Assembly (NCBI RefSeq): GCF_036231355.1
Contig: NZ_CP109496.1
Coordinates: forward strand, 7,130,001-7,194,000
Source: Streptomyces sp. NBC_01431
GTDB lineage: Bacteria; Actinomycetota; Actinomycetes; Streptomycetales; Streptomycetaceae
DNA length: 64,000 nucleotides
Direction: 5' to 3'
Every line of letters begins with the position of its first letter. Position 1 is the stretch's first letter. The translations under genes were made by a program, and so were the position numbers. The notes under the pieces are model-generated. The model was not told the DNA's origin. It saw only the letters and a list, made by a program, of their open reading frames with translations, and did no database searches. Positions 34,796-43,429 of the stretch are shown here, one piece after another.

Positions 34796-34826
34796 AGGGG
34801 TTGCACGCGGGACCCGTACAACCCCT
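34796..34826. terminator. Hairpin between convergent genes
   Basis: AGGGGTTG pairs with CAACCCCT, directly after the stop codon of the NsdA-like gene and before the convergent phosphatase gene. Inner GGG/CCC pairing can extend the stem. Confidence 0.7.
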
Positions 34827-34880
34827 GGCCCCCCTCGGGCCGTTGTCGCCGGGTGTGCCGGGACCTGAAGCGGGGCCGTG

Positions 34881-36332
34881 TCAGGACCCGATGCGGGCCG
34901 CCAGCACACAGGCGTCATCCTCGCGTGCTCGCTCCCCGAACTCCTCGACGATCATCCGTACGCAGTCCTGAGCGCTGCGGGCGTCGTCGAAGAGCGGTGC
35001 GAGATCGAGCAGTCCGCGCTGCTGCGTGTCACCCCACGCGTTCTGCCGGGTCAGCCCGTCGGTGTGCAGGACGAGCAAGTCGCCGGCGCGGAGGGTGAGT
35101 TCGGCCTGCCCGTAGGCGGCTGCGTGGGTGGCGCCGAGCAGCACGCCCTCAGGGGCGCCGAGCGTGTGGCCCGTCCCGTCGCGGAACAGCAGTGGGGCGG
35201 GGTGGCCCGCCTGGGACCAGGTGAGCCTGCGCCGCGCGGGCTCGTAACGACAGCAGACCGCGCTGCCCAGGGCGGGCTGCACGGTCTGCTCCAGAAGCTG
35301 GTTGAGGTGGCCCATCAGGGGTCCGGGTTCCAGGCCCGCGACGGCCATTCCGCGCAACGCGCCGAGCAGCATCGCCATCGCGCCGGTCGCGGTCACGCCG
35401 TGGCCGGTGAGGTCGCCGACGGTCAGTAAAGACGACCTGTCGGGCAGTTCGAGCGCGTCGTACCAGTCGCCGCCGATGAGGGCACTGGAGGCGGAGGGCA
35501 GGTAGTGCGCGGCGATGTCCAGTGCGCCGGGGCCGCCGTGCGGGAGCCGCAGCGAGCCGCGCCACGGCGGCAGCACGGCCTCCTGGAGCTCCACCGCGAG
35601 GCGGTGCTCGGTCTGTGCGATGCGGCGCTCGTGCTGCAGGCTGTCGCGGCTCTCGCGCACGGCACGCTCACTGCGCCGCAGCTCGCTCACGTCGCGCAGG
35701 ACGGCCCACATGGATGCGGTGCAGCCGTCGCTGTCGAGCACCGGCTCGCCCATCATGTGGAGCGTGCGGACGCCTTGGTCGGGCCGCACGATCCGGAACT
35801 CCCCGTCGATCGTGCGGCCGTCCACCAGGCAGGCCGTCACCATCGCGGTGAGCAGGGCCTGGTCCTCGGCGAACACCACGGTGGGCAGTTCGTCGAGCGA
35901 CATGCCGCCGTTCTCGGGGGAGCGCCCGAAGATCTCGAAGAGCTCCTGCGACCAGCTCACCTCGTCGGTGAGCAGGTTCCATTCGGCGCTGCCGACCCGG
36001 CTGAGGAGCGATCCGCCGTCCGCCTCGCCCAGCGGTGAACTCCCGTCGCGCGGCGAGGCCTCGGCGGTGAGCGCCGCGGCGTCGTCCTCCTCGGCGGTCA
36101 GTCCCTCGCGCAGCTGTCCCAAGTGGCGGCCCAGGTCGTCGAGTTGGTGGGCCGCCAGATCGCACAGGGCACGCTGCCAGCGCCCCTGCGCGTCCTCGTC
36201 GTCCACGAGTGCTTCGCGACGCACCGCGTCCAGACCGCCGCGCAGTCGGCGGGTCTGCGTGATCAGCGCGTCGACCGTGCCCCGCTCGGGCGGTTGCGGA
36301 GCGGGTCGGTCCGCGAACAGATGGGACGGCAT
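34881..36332 (-). CDS. PAS-domain PP2C (SpoIIE-type) serine phosphatase
   Basis: The protein is 483 residues. A helical N-terminal part is followed by a PAS/PAC domain (about 112-225, VGSAEWNLLTDEVSWSQELFEIFG), a short coiled coil, and a PPM/SpoIIE phosphatase domain from about 250. The phosphatase motifs are GGDWYDALEL, VGDLTGHGV and the C-terminal EDDACVLAARI, which supply the metal-binding aspartates. Such proteins dephosphorylate anti-sigma-factor antagonists in partner-switching pathways. No RsbV/RsbW-like gene is adjacent. GGAG lies before the ATG. Confidence 0.88.
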   Translation of the reverse strand: MPSHLFADRPAPQPPERGTVDALITQTRRLRGGLDAVRREALVDDEDAQGRWQRALCDLAAHQLDDLGRHLGQLREGLTAEEDDAAALTAEASPRDGSSPLGEADGGSLLSRVGSAEWNLLTDEVSWSQELFEIFGRSPENGGMSLDELPTVVFAEDQALLTAMVTACLVDGRTIDGEFRIVRPDQGVRTLHMMGEPVLDSDGCTASMWAVLRDVSELRRSERAVRESRDSLQHERRIAQTEHRLAVELQEAVLPPWRGSLRLPHGGPGALDIAAHYLPSASSALIGGDWYDALELPDRSSLLTVGDLTGHGVTATGAMAMLLGALRGMAVAGLEPGPLMGHLNQLLEQTVQPALGSAVCCRYEPARRRLTWSQAGHPAPLLFRDGTGHTLGAPEGVLLGATHAAAYGQAELTLRAGDLLVLHTDGLTRQNAWGDTQQRGLLDLAPLFDDARSAQDCVRMIVEEFGERAREDDACVLAARIGS

Positions 36333-36518
36333 GACGTTCTCCGATGCGGCCGCGGTGGTACTTGGTCTGGTGAAGTGGACCGGTTACGACTGTTGCACAG
36401 GGAGCGATGCCCCGTAAGGGATTTGGCAACACTCGATACGGTGGTGCTTCTGGTATATGCCAAAGGCCTCCGGATCGGCGAGTCGCGGACGGGCATCCGT
36501 GGCGGCCCGGTGGGTCAA

Positions 36519-37166
36519 CTAGCCCTGATTCGGGGCCGGTTGACGCGGTCGGATGGCGAGGGCGATGGCGCAGAGCACGGCCGCGACCGTGCCCGTGGCG
36601 CCGGGCCACCACCAGGCGACCAGTGAGCTCGCGGCGGCGCCCGCCACCACGGCCGCGAGGCGCACCGCCACCCAGCGGTCCGAGCCGCCCGGCGCGCGCC
36701 GCGCCAGCCGCCCCGCGAGCTTGGTGAACGTGCCCGTGAAGTACGTGGTCGGGGTGCCCCACGTGTGCGCCTGTACTCCCATCGCGACGGAGAGCGCGAC
36801 AAGCAGTGCCAGTTGGGAGCCGAGCGAGTGGGCGAGGCCCAGCGCCCACACGGCCGCCGCCAGCGCGAGCAGCACCGTCTCGGTCCCCAGCGACAGGCGG
36901 GGGTTGAGACGGTGTTCGGCGAGCGCCGCCCCGCCGACACCCAGCGCGTACCCGGCGAGCGCCGTCACGGCCCGGGGCACCACCGTGCGGTCCCCGGCCC
37001 CCACGGACGCGCCGACCAGGACGAGATTGCCGGTCATCACCCCCGCGAACACCTTCCCCAGACACAGGAAGGCGAAGGCGTCGGTGGCGCCGGAGGCCGC
37101 TGAAAGGAGCAGGAGGGCCCGCTGGTCGTTTCGGGCGGGGGAAGTCTGCGCGTTCGCGGAACTCAT
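36519..37166 (-). CDS. DUF1275 (YoaK-like) membrane protein
   Basis: This 215-residue hydrophobic protein has about six predicted membrane segments. Family hallmarks are SGATDAFAFLCLGKVFAGVMTGNLVLVG near the N-terminus and GVQAHTWGTPTTYFTGTFTKLAGRLA in the middle. The start at 37166 is preceded by GGAGG at a rather long distance, so the start is less certain. The function of DUF1275 proteins is unknown. It is divergent from the DUF2127 gene. Confidence 0.85.
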   Translation of the reverse strand: MSSANAQTSPARNDQRALLLLSAASGATDAFAFLCLGKVFAGVMTGNLVLVGASVGAGDRTVVPRAVTALAGYALGVGGAALAEHRLNPRLSLGTETVLLALAAAVWALGLAHSLGSQLALLVALSVAMGVQAHTWGTPTTYFTGTFTKLAGRLARRAPGGSDRWVAVRLAAVVAGAAASSLVAWWWPGATGTVAAVLCAIALAIRPRQPAPNQG

Positions 37167-37309
37167 CAGGGCATTCTCGTCCTCCTTGATGGTGTGGCCG
37201 CGGCACGGCACCCCGATTCCGCCCCCGTGTCGAGTCCACGACAAGGGTCCACTACGGTCCCTGATGAGCACACCGGCCCGCCCGCCGCGGGCCTCACGGA
37301 AGGACGAGC

Positions 37310-38080
37310 ATGAAGATCGACTGGGACCGGCGCACCTGCGCGCGCCGCGGCCATGTCACCTATGCCCCGCAGGAGAGCGTCCTGCGCGACCGGCTGCGGG
37401 CCGAGACCTCGATGGGCGAGGCCTGGCGCTGTCTGCGCTGCGGCGACTTCGCCCTCGGCGCGCCGCACGGTACGGGCCCCGCCGAGGACGCCCCGCTGGT
37501 GCCCCGCGGCAAGGTGCTGCGCGATCTGTTCATCCTGCGCTTTCTGGCCGTCGAGCGGGCCGTGCGCGGCGTGTTCATCGTGCTCGTGGCGATCGCGGTG
37601 TGGAAGTTCAGCAACACCCAGGACTCGGTGCGCCGGTTCTTCGACGAGTACCTCGACGTGCTGCGGCCGGTCTTCCGCCACTTCCACTACGACCTCGACC
37701 ACTCGCCGGTCGTGGGAACCATCCAGAAGACCTTCAACTACAAGCACTCCACCCTGGTGATCGTCGCGGTGGCGCTGCTCGTGTACGCGCTCATCGAGAT
37801 CGTCGAGGGCGTCGGCCTGTGGCGGGCCAAGCGCTGGGCGGAGTACCTGACGGTCGTCGCCACGGCGATGTTCCTGCCGCTGGAGATCTACGAGCTCACC
37901 GAGAAGATCAGCTGGGTGAAGATCGTCACCCTGGCGATCAACATCCTCGCCGTCCTCTACATCCTGCTCGCCAAGCGCCTGTTCGGGCTCCGGGGCGGCC
38001 ACGCCGCCTTCGAGGCCGAACGGCACAGCGCCTCGCTCCTCGAAGTGGAGACCACGGCGGGCGTCGCGACACACCGCTGA
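37310..38080 (+). CDS. DUF2127 membrane protein
   Basis: The protein is 256 residues. A soluble N-terminal part with a short Cys pair (CLRCGD) and DRRTCARRGH precedes four hydrophobic segments starting near LRFLAVERAVRGVFIVLVAIAVW. YALIEIVEGVGLWRAKRWAEYLTVVATAMFLPLEIYEL is the DUF2127 signature. GGAAGG lies before the ATG. It is an inner-membrane protein of unknown function. Confidence 0.82.
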   Translation: MKIDWDRRTCARRGHVTYAPQESVLRDRLRAETSMGEAWRCLRCGDFALGAPHGTGPAEDAPLVPRGKVLRDLFILRFLAVERAVRGVFIVLVAIAVWKFSNTQDSVRRFFDEYLDVLRPVFRHFHYDLDHSPVVGTIQKTFNYKHSTLVIVAVALLVYALIEIVEGVGLWRAKRWAEYLTVVATAMFLPLEIYELTEKISWVKIVTLAINILAVLYILLAKRLFGLRGGHAAFEAERHSASLLEVETTAGVATHR

Positions 38081-38163
38081 CGCGTACCACTCGTGCGGCG
38101 GGTAACAGATACAAGCAGCGTGCGGCAGGCGGCCGCACCGAACGTCCTTGGGGGATGACCACC

Positions 38164-38559
38164 ATGAACGCAATACCGTCCACGACCACGTCGAAGGCCG
38201 CGCCGCGGCCGCTGCGCCGGGCGGGGGTGCTGCTCGCCCTGCTCCTCGGCACCGCCCTGGTGGCGGGACCGGTCACCGCCGAGGCGGCGCCCCGCACCAC
38301 GGTCGCGGCGCCCGCGGCTCAACAGGCCGGTGCGGTGCGGGACTTGGCACCGCCGCTCCAGGCGGCCGCGCAGTCCCGGCACACCGTCGCGGACAAGTCC
38401 ACCGTGACCGCGTCGAAGAAGTCCAAGAAAAAGAAGAGCGGCTTCTTCAAGAAACTCGGGATCTTCCTGCTGATCCTGGTGATCCTCTTCATCGCGTTCG
38501 TCGTCTTCGTGATCTGGTTCATCGTGAGCCGGCTGCGCAGGCGCCGCGACCGGCACTGA
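38164..38559 (+). CDS. Small secreted/membrane protein with Lys patch
   Basis: The 131-residue protein has an N-terminal signal/anchor (RRAGVLLALLLGTALVAGPVTAEAAP), an Ala/Gln-rich middle, a strong basic patch (SKKSKKKKSGFFKKL) and a C-terminal membrane helix (GIFLLILVILFIAFVVFVIWFIV) ending in RLRRRRDRH. The ATG at 38164 was preferred over one nine bases upstream that abuts GGGGG. The layout suggests a cell-envelope protein with a mostly exposed middle. No family is recognised. Confidence 0.65.
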   Translation: MNAIPSTTTSKAAPRPLRRAGVLLALLLGTALVAGPVTAEAAPRTTVAAPAAQQAGAVRDLAPPLQAAAQSRHTVADKSTVTASKKSKKKKSGFFKKLGIFLLILVILFIAFVVFVIWFIVSRLRRRRDRH

Positions 38560-38575
38560 CCGCACCCCTCGTGCC

Positions 38576-39583
38576 TCAGCCCTGGGGCCGCCCCTGGCGC
38601 ATCCGCTGGCCGACGGTTCCGCCGTCGGTCTCCCACCAGGGCCGCACGAGCTCCTCTTTCTCCGGCCGTCCCGCGACAGGGGCGGCCGGAGCCAGTTCCT
38701 CGTCCAGTCGGCGGTCGAGCACCACCCGCTGGGCACGGTCGGCGCGCGACCACTGCACCAGGATCGCGAGCAGGAACGGCAGCGACACCAGCTCGGCGAT
38801 GGTGACCATCGCGCCGCCGCCGACCTGCTGGTTGTGCTGGACGTCGGGCGCCCACGCCGGAGCGTGACGCAGGTACCAGGCGCCCGCGATCAGCGTGCTG
38901 TGGGTCATGACCACGATGCCGGGCAGCGCGTCGATCAGCCCGTCGAGGAAGACCAGCGCGGCCCGCACCGGATGGTTGCACCAGGCCGGCAGCGCCTCCT
39001 CGCGGGTGAGCACCGGCAGGACGAACAGGCTCCCGGCGACCAGCAGCTGGAGGTACATGAGCTCGTGCAGCGCGCCGTGGCGCAGCGCCGTCTCGAAGTA
39101 CGGCGTGAAATAGATGCACAGCTCACTGACGAGTACCAGAGCGCTGCTGACCAGCGGGAAGGTGAGCAGGCGCACCAGACGCCCGGACACCGCGTTGCGC
39201 AGCCGCCCCGCGCCGCGCTCGGGCAGCGCGCTCATCGCGAGCCGCAGCGGATCGCCCAGCGCGAGACCGAGCGGCGCGATCAGGTCGAGAGCCACGTTCT
39301 GGACGGCGGCCGGCCAGAACAGCTCGGTGTCGTACACCGCCAGCGCGGACATCGTCGCGACGGCCAGCGTGCCGAGTCCGAGCAGCGCGAAGGCCGCGGT
39401 GCGCGGCACGGGCCAGCGCTCGCCCCGGCGGCGCAGCCGCAGCACGCCCCAGCCGTACAGGCCGCCCAGGACGGCGATCAGCAGCAGCGCCGCCACGTCC
39501 GGCCGCCACGTCGACAGCAGGCGTCCCGTGGTCAGCTCGGGCAGGCTCGCCGCGGCAGCCCCGCTCAGCGCCAGTCCAGACAT
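38576..39583 (-). CDS. CtaG/caa3-type cytochrome c oxidase assembly protein
   Basis: This 335-residue integral membrane protein has many hydrophobic helices and the caa3_CtaG family pattern, including VQNVALDLIAPLGLALGDPLRLAM, HELMYLQLLVAGSLFVLPVL and MTHSTLIAGAWYLRHAPAW. His residues in HELMYLQ, MTHS and VQHNQQVGG could bind copper. GAGGAG lies before the ATG at 39583. It is convergent with the small membrane protein gene; no oxidase genes are nearby. Confidence 0.85.
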   Translation of the reverse strand: MSGLALSGAAAASLPELTTGRLLSTWRPDVAALLLIAVLGGLYGWGVLRLRRRGERWPVPRTAAFALLGLGTLAVATMSALAVYDTELFWPAAVQNVALDLIAPLGLALGDPLRLAMSALPERGAGRLRNAVSGRLVRLLTFPLVSSALVLVSELCIYFTPYFETALRHGALHELMYLQLLVAGSLFVLPVLTREEALPAWCNHPVRAALVFLDGLIDALPGIVVMTHSTLIAGAWYLRHAPAWAPDVQHNQQVGGGAMVTIAELVSLPFLLAILVQWSRADRAQRVVLDRRLDEELAPAAPVAGRPEKEELVRPWWETDGGTVGQRMRQGRPQG

Positions 39584-39737
39584 CCGGCTCGATCTCCTCA
39601 CCGGCCCGTGACGTACGACGGGCCGCACACACGCTAGCTCCGCCGTCCGGCCCCGCTCGCACCGGCCCCTGAGGCAGGCCCGGGGCACATCCGTTCGAAG
39701 GCAAGGATTCGGCCGAAGAACGTGTAGACGTCATAGG

Positions 39738-39748
39738 TGCCTGAGGCA
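39738..39748. promoter_or_regulatory. Palindrome TGCCT-G-AGGCA upstream of CYP105
   Basis: A perfect 5-base inverted repeat with a 1-base centre lies 46 bases before the P450 start. A TTCGGCCGAA palindrome lies about 30 bases further upstream. Either may be an operator; the regulator is unknown. Confidence 0.35.
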
Positions 39749-39794
39749 TGTAGTGGAGATCGGCAAGACGGAACCCTTCGCTTGCGAGGTACGT

Positions 39795-41027
39795 ATGACA
39801 GGCAGCAACACCAGCGTCAACACCGACCACACCGCCACCGACACGGGCAGCGTCTCCTTCCCGCAGAACCGCAGCTGCCCCTACCACCCGCCCACCGCAT
39901 ATCAGCCGCTGCGCGAGGAGCGCCCGCTCGCCCGGGTGCGCCTCTTCGACGGCCGCGGCGTGTGGATGGTCACCGGCCACGCCGAGGCGCGCGCCCTGCT
40001 CGCCGACCCGAGACTGTCCTCGAACCGGGAGAGCGACGCCTTCCCCTCCCCGTCGGCCCGCTTCAGCGGCATCAGCAGGCGCCGCACGGCGCTGCTCGGC
40101 GTCGACGACCCCGAGCACGCCACCCAGCGCCGGATGCTGATCCCGAGCTTCACGCTCAAACGCACCGCCTCGCTGCGGCCGCGGATCCAGCGGACCGTGG
40201 ACCGGCTCCTGGACCAGATGATCGAGCAGGGTCCGCCCGCCGACCTGGTGAACGCGTTCGCGCTGCCGGTGCCGTCGATGGTGATCTGCGCGCTGCTCGG
40301 CGTCCCGTACGAGGACCACGAGTTCTTCGAGGGACAGTCCCGCAAGCTGCTTCGCGGCCCCGAGGCCCGCGACACGGAGGCGGCCCGCGACGCTCTGGAG
40401 GACTACTTCAGAAAACTGATCGACCGCAAACAGAAGGACCGGGGCGACGGGCTGCTCGACGAACTCATCGAGCAGCGCCTGAACGAGGGCACGCTCGACC
40501 GGCAGGAACTGGTGGAGTTCTGCACCATCCTGCTCGTCGCGGGCCACGAGACCACCGCCAACATGATCTCGCTCGGCACCTTCACCCTGCTCGAACACCC
40601 CGAGCAGTTGGCCGAGTTGCGCTCCGAGTCGGCGCTGATGCCGGCCGCGGTGGAGGAACTGCTGCGCTTCCTCTCGATCGCCGACGGGATGCTGCGCCTG
40701 GCCCTGGAGGACATCGAGATCGGCGGCCGAACGATCCGCGCCGGCGAGGGCGTCGTCTTCTCGACGTCCCTCATCAACCGGGACGAGAGCGCCTACGAGG
40801 ATCCCGACCTCCTCGACTGGCACCGCTCCAGCCGCCACCACGTCGCCTTCGGCTTCGGCATCCACCAGTGTCTCGGGCAGAACCTGGCGCGGGCCGAGAT
40901 GGAGATCGCGCTGCGCTCCCTCTTCGACCGGCTGCCCCACCTGCGCCTGGCGGTGCCCGCCGACCGGATCCCCTTCAAGCCGGGCGACACCATTCAGGGC
41001 ATGATCGAACTCCCCGTCGCCTGGTAG
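39795..41027 (+). CDS. Cytochrome P450, CYP105-like
   Basis: The 410-residue P450 has the I-helix motif AGHETT (249-254), ExxR (Glu288, Arg291) and the haem loop FGFGIHQCLGQNLAR with Cys359. The N-terminal SVSFPQNRSCPYHPP is characteristic of CYP105. The ATG at 39795 was chosen over an in-frame GTG 42 bases upstream because it gives this standard N-terminus. It needs electrons from ferredoxin, and the ferredoxin gene follows by 30 bases. CYP105 enzymes act in xenobiotic, vitamin D/sterol-like or antibiotic oxidation; the substrate here is not clear. Confidence 0.93.
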   Translation: MTGSNTSVNTDHTATDTGSVSFPQNRSCPYHPPTAYQPLREERPLARVRLFDGRGVWMVTGHAEARALLADPRLSSNRESDAFPSPSARFSGISRRRTALLGVDDPEHATQRRMLIPSFTLKRTASLRPRIQRTVDRLLDQMIEQGPPADLVNAFALPVPSMVICALLGVPYEDHEFFEGQSRKLLRGPEARDTEAARDALEDYFRKLIDRKQKDRGDGLLDELIEQRLNEGTLDRQELVEFCTILLVAGHETTANMISLGTFTLLEHPEQLAELRSESALMPAAVEELLRFLSIADGMLRLALEDIEIGGRTIRAGEGVVFSTSLINRDESAYEDPDLLDWHRSSRHHVAFGFGIHQCLGQNLARAEMEIALRSLFDRLPHLRLAVPADRIPFKPGDTIQGMIELPVAW

Positions 41028-41057
41028 CGGTCGGGGCCAACGGACAAGGAGCCGCAC

Positions 41058-41249
41058 ATGCGGATCGGTATCGACCAGGACGTCTGCATTGGCGCGGGGC
41101 AGTGTGTGCTGACGGCCCCCGACGTCTTCACCCAGAACGACGACGGGTTCAGTGAACTGCTCGCCGGTCGCGAGGACGGCGCCGGCAGCCCGCTGGTCCG
41201 CGAAGCCGCCCGCGCCTGCCCCGTGCAGGCCATCACCGTGGAGGAGTGA
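41058..41249 (+). CDS. [3Fe-4S] ferredoxin
   Basis: The 63-residue protein has the Streptomyces P450-ferredoxin pattern: DQDVCIGAGQC with two Cys six apart and a C-terminal ARACPVQAI Cys-Pro, with a non-Cys residue at the position that would complete a 4Fe cluster. CAAGGAG precedes the ATG. It is the dedicated redox partner of the P450 just upstream. Confidence 0.92.
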   Translation: MRIGIDQDVCIGAGQCVLTAPDVFTQNDDGFSELLAGREDGAGSPLVREAARACPVQAITVEE

Positions 41250-41267
41250 CGGCACACACCGGTCCGG

Positions 41268-41837
41268 TCAGCCGGAGCCGGTGATGAGACGCTGCACAGC
41301 CGGCGCGTAGAGATCCGCCAGCTGCTCGGGCGTGGCGCGTTCCCCGGCGCCCGGCCGGTGCAGACTCAGGGTCGCGCCGAGACCCAGTAGCAGACCGGCG
41401 ATCAACTCGGCCCTCAACTCCCGGTCCTCACCAGGCAGTTGACCCGCCAGCCGGGACGTGACCTGCTCGCGGAACCGCTCCCGCAGCAGGGTGCGTTCAT
41501 CCATGTTCCCCAGGGAGAAGACCGCCCGCAGCAGCGGATCGCCCTGGTCCTCGCGGCGCATCCGCACCATTGTCAGCACCAGGTGCCGGCCGAGCGCCTG
41601 CGGCGCCGCCGCGAACAGCGCGTCGGCCGCGGGCCCGAAGTCGGCCACCGTGTGGAAGAGGTGCTCCTTGCTGCCGAACCGCTTGACGATGAGGGAGGCG
41701 CTCACCCCCGCGTCCGCGGCGATCTGGCGCATCGTGACCTCGGCGTACGGCCGCAGTGTGAACGCCCGGCGGGCCGCCCGCAAGATCGCGTCCCGGCCCG
41801 TCCCGGTGTCCGTGTCGCGCTCCTGCCGCCCGGTCAT
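41268..41837 (-). CDS. TetR-family transcriptional repressor
   Basis: The protein is 189 residues. The N-terminal HTH is DAILRAARRAFTLRPYAEVTMRQIAADAGVSASLIVKRFGSKEHLF, followed by a typical TetR ligand domain. It is encoded downstream of, and overlaps by ATGA, the MFS exporter, so it probably represses that operon and senses its substrate. The long palindrome before the exporter is the natural operator candidate. It is convergent with the CYP105-ferredoxin genes. Confidence 0.9.
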   Translation of the reverse strand: MTGRQERDTDTGTGRDAILRAARRAFTLRPYAEVTMRQIAADAGVSASLIVKRFGSKEHLFHTVADFGPAADALFAAAPQALGRHLVLTMVRMRREDQGDPLLRAVFSLGNMDERTLLRERFREQVTSRLAGQLPGEDRELRAELIAGLLLGLGATLSLHRPGAGERATPEQLADLYAPAVQRLITGSG

Positions 41838-43309
41838 GCGCTCTCCTCGGCCGTCGTACGTCCCGGCGCGCCCGCGGCCCGGTCCGCCCCGACGCTACCG
41901 CTGACCGGCGTGCCGCGGCCCGGCAGGCACAGGGTGGCGAGCAGGGCCGCGAGCGCGGCACCGGCCGCGATGAGGAACACCAGCAGATAGGCGTGCAGCG
42001 TCGGCGCCGTCTGCCCGCCGACCCGGAACGTCACATTGGCCAGGACCGCGGCCACCACCGCGCTGCAACAGGCCTGACCGACCGACCGCATCAGCGTGTT
42101 GAGGCCGTTGGCGGCGCCCGTCTCGCCGACCGGCACGGCACGCATGACCAGCGCGGGCAGCGCCGAGTACGCGATCGCGGTGCCGGACGCCACGACCGTG
42201 GCCCCCGCGATGATCAGGGGCAGGCTGTGGCTGGTGAAGAACCGCACGACATAGCCCACCACCATGATCGCGGCCGCGATCGCGAGCGCGGTCTTCGGGC
42301 CGTACGCCGCCGAGATCTTGGCCGACACGGGGGAGAGCGCCACCATCGCGAGACCGCCCGGCAGCAGACAGAGCCCGCTCACCACGATGGAGGCACCGAG
42401 TCCGTACCCGGTGCTCCTGGGCTCCTGCACCATCTGCGCGGTCACCAGCGAGTTCGCGTAAAAGGCGAAACCGATCAAAAGCGCCGCCACATTGGTGAGG
42501 AGCACCGCGGGCCGGGCGGAGACCCGCAGATCGACCAGCGGGGAGCGGGTGCGCAGCTCGTAGACGCCCCAGAGCGGCCACATCACCACGGCCGCGCCGA
42601 GCAGCGCGAGGGTGCGCGGGGACGTCCATCCCCAGTCGGCGCCCTGGGTGATGGCGAGCAGCGTGGCCACCAGCGCCGTCGAGAGCCCGAGCGCCCCCAC
42701 CGCGTCGAACCGGCCGCGCGAGCGCAGCGGGGACTCCGGCACGCAGACCAGCACCAGGGCGATGTCGAGCACTCCGAGCACGGCCGACGCCCAGAACATG
42801 GTGTGCCAGTCGAAGTGCTCGACGACCAGGGCGGCCACCGGCAGCCCGATGGCGGCGCCGATCCCGAGCGTCGAACTCATCAGAGCCACCGAAGGGAGCA
42901 CCTTCGCAGGCGGAAGCTCGTCGCGCATGATGCTGATGCCCAGCGGAATCACCGCGAGGGCCGCGCCCTGTAGTCCGCGGCCCGCGATCAGTACCCCGAT
43001 GTGGGAGCTGACCGCGCACATCACCGAACCCGCCGTGAGCACCCCGAGCGAGACGAGCAGTACCCGGCGTTTGCCGTACATGTCGCCGGCCCGGCCGAGC
43101 ACCGGAGTGAAGACCGCGCCGGTCAGCAGCGTGACTGTCACCAGCCAGCTCGCCGCGGCGGGAGTGCTGCCGGTCAGCGCCGGCACATGGGGAAGCAGGG
43201 GTACCACCAGCGTCTGCATGACGGCCACGACCACCCCGCAGAACGCCAGGACCCCGACGAAGAAGCGGGGGCGCGACGATTCGGCGGGCGCGGATATCGC
43301 TGGGGGCAT
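41834..43309 (-). CDS. MFS drug-efflux transporter (DHA2-like)
   Basis: This 491-residue protein has about 14 membrane helices. The MFS motif appears as LGRAGDMYGKRRVLLVSLG after helix 2, and the motif-C-like GIGAAIGLPVAALV appears in helix 5, typical of proton-driven multidrug exporters. The start at 43309 has GGAG four bases upstream; the frame extends 18 codons further without support. It forms an operon with the TetR regulator. Confidence 0.9.
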   Translation of the reverse strand: MPPAISAPAESSRPRFFVGVLAFCGVVVAVMQTLVVPLLPHVPALTGSTPAAASWLVTVTLLTGAVFTPVLGRAGDMYGKRRVLLVSLGVLTAGSVMCAVSSHIGVLIAGRGLQGAALAVIPLGISIMRDELPPAKVLPSVALMSSTLGIGAAIGLPVAALVVEHFDWHTMFWASAVLGVLDIALVLVCVPESPLRSRGRFDAVGALGLSTALVATLLAITQGADWGWTSPRTLALLGAAVVMWPLWGVYELRTRSPLVDLRVSARPAVLLTNVAALLIGFAFYANSLVTAQMVQEPRSTGYGLGASIVVSGLCLLPGGLAMVALSPVSAKISAAYGPKTALAIAAAIMVVGYVVRFFTSHSLPLIIAGATVVASGTAIAYSALPALVMRAVPVGETGAANGLNTLMRSVGQACCSAVVAAVLANVTFRVGGQTAPTLHAYLLVFLIAAGAALAALLATLCLPGRGTPVSGSVGADRAAGAPGRTTAEESA

Positions 43310-43343
43310 GACTCTCCGTACGGCTGGAACGGGATGGCGGGCC

Positions 43344-43390
43344 AGGGGTGCACAGCCGTTCACCCCCAGGGTAAACGGCTGTGCACCCCT
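43344..43390. promoter_or_regulatory. 47-base near-perfect palindrome before the MFS-TetR operon
   Basis: AGGGGTGCACAGCCGTT pairs perfectly with its complement 13 bases later. After one C/A mismatch, ACCC and GGGT pair again around a 3-base centre, giving 21 of 22 paired positions. It begins 35 bases upstream of the exporter ATG and ends 40 bases after the peptidase stop. It could be the TetR operator, the peptidase terminator, or both. Confidence 0.65.
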
Positions 43391-43429
43391 TGGTTCCCCT
43401 CGTGCCGTGAGTTCCTGGCCGCCCGCAGG

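Noticed and set aside
25213..41249. One large terpene biosynthetic cluster linking the cyclase to the P450
   Set aside because: The P450 is more than 13 kb away, with peptidoglycan, regulatory and membrane genes in between and several terminators; no common operon or operator links them.
41268..41837. TetR protein as the KstR homologue for the two KstR-type boxes
   Set aside because: It is coupled to an MFS exporter and lies 17-39 kb from the boxes; its sequence shows no special similarity to KstR.
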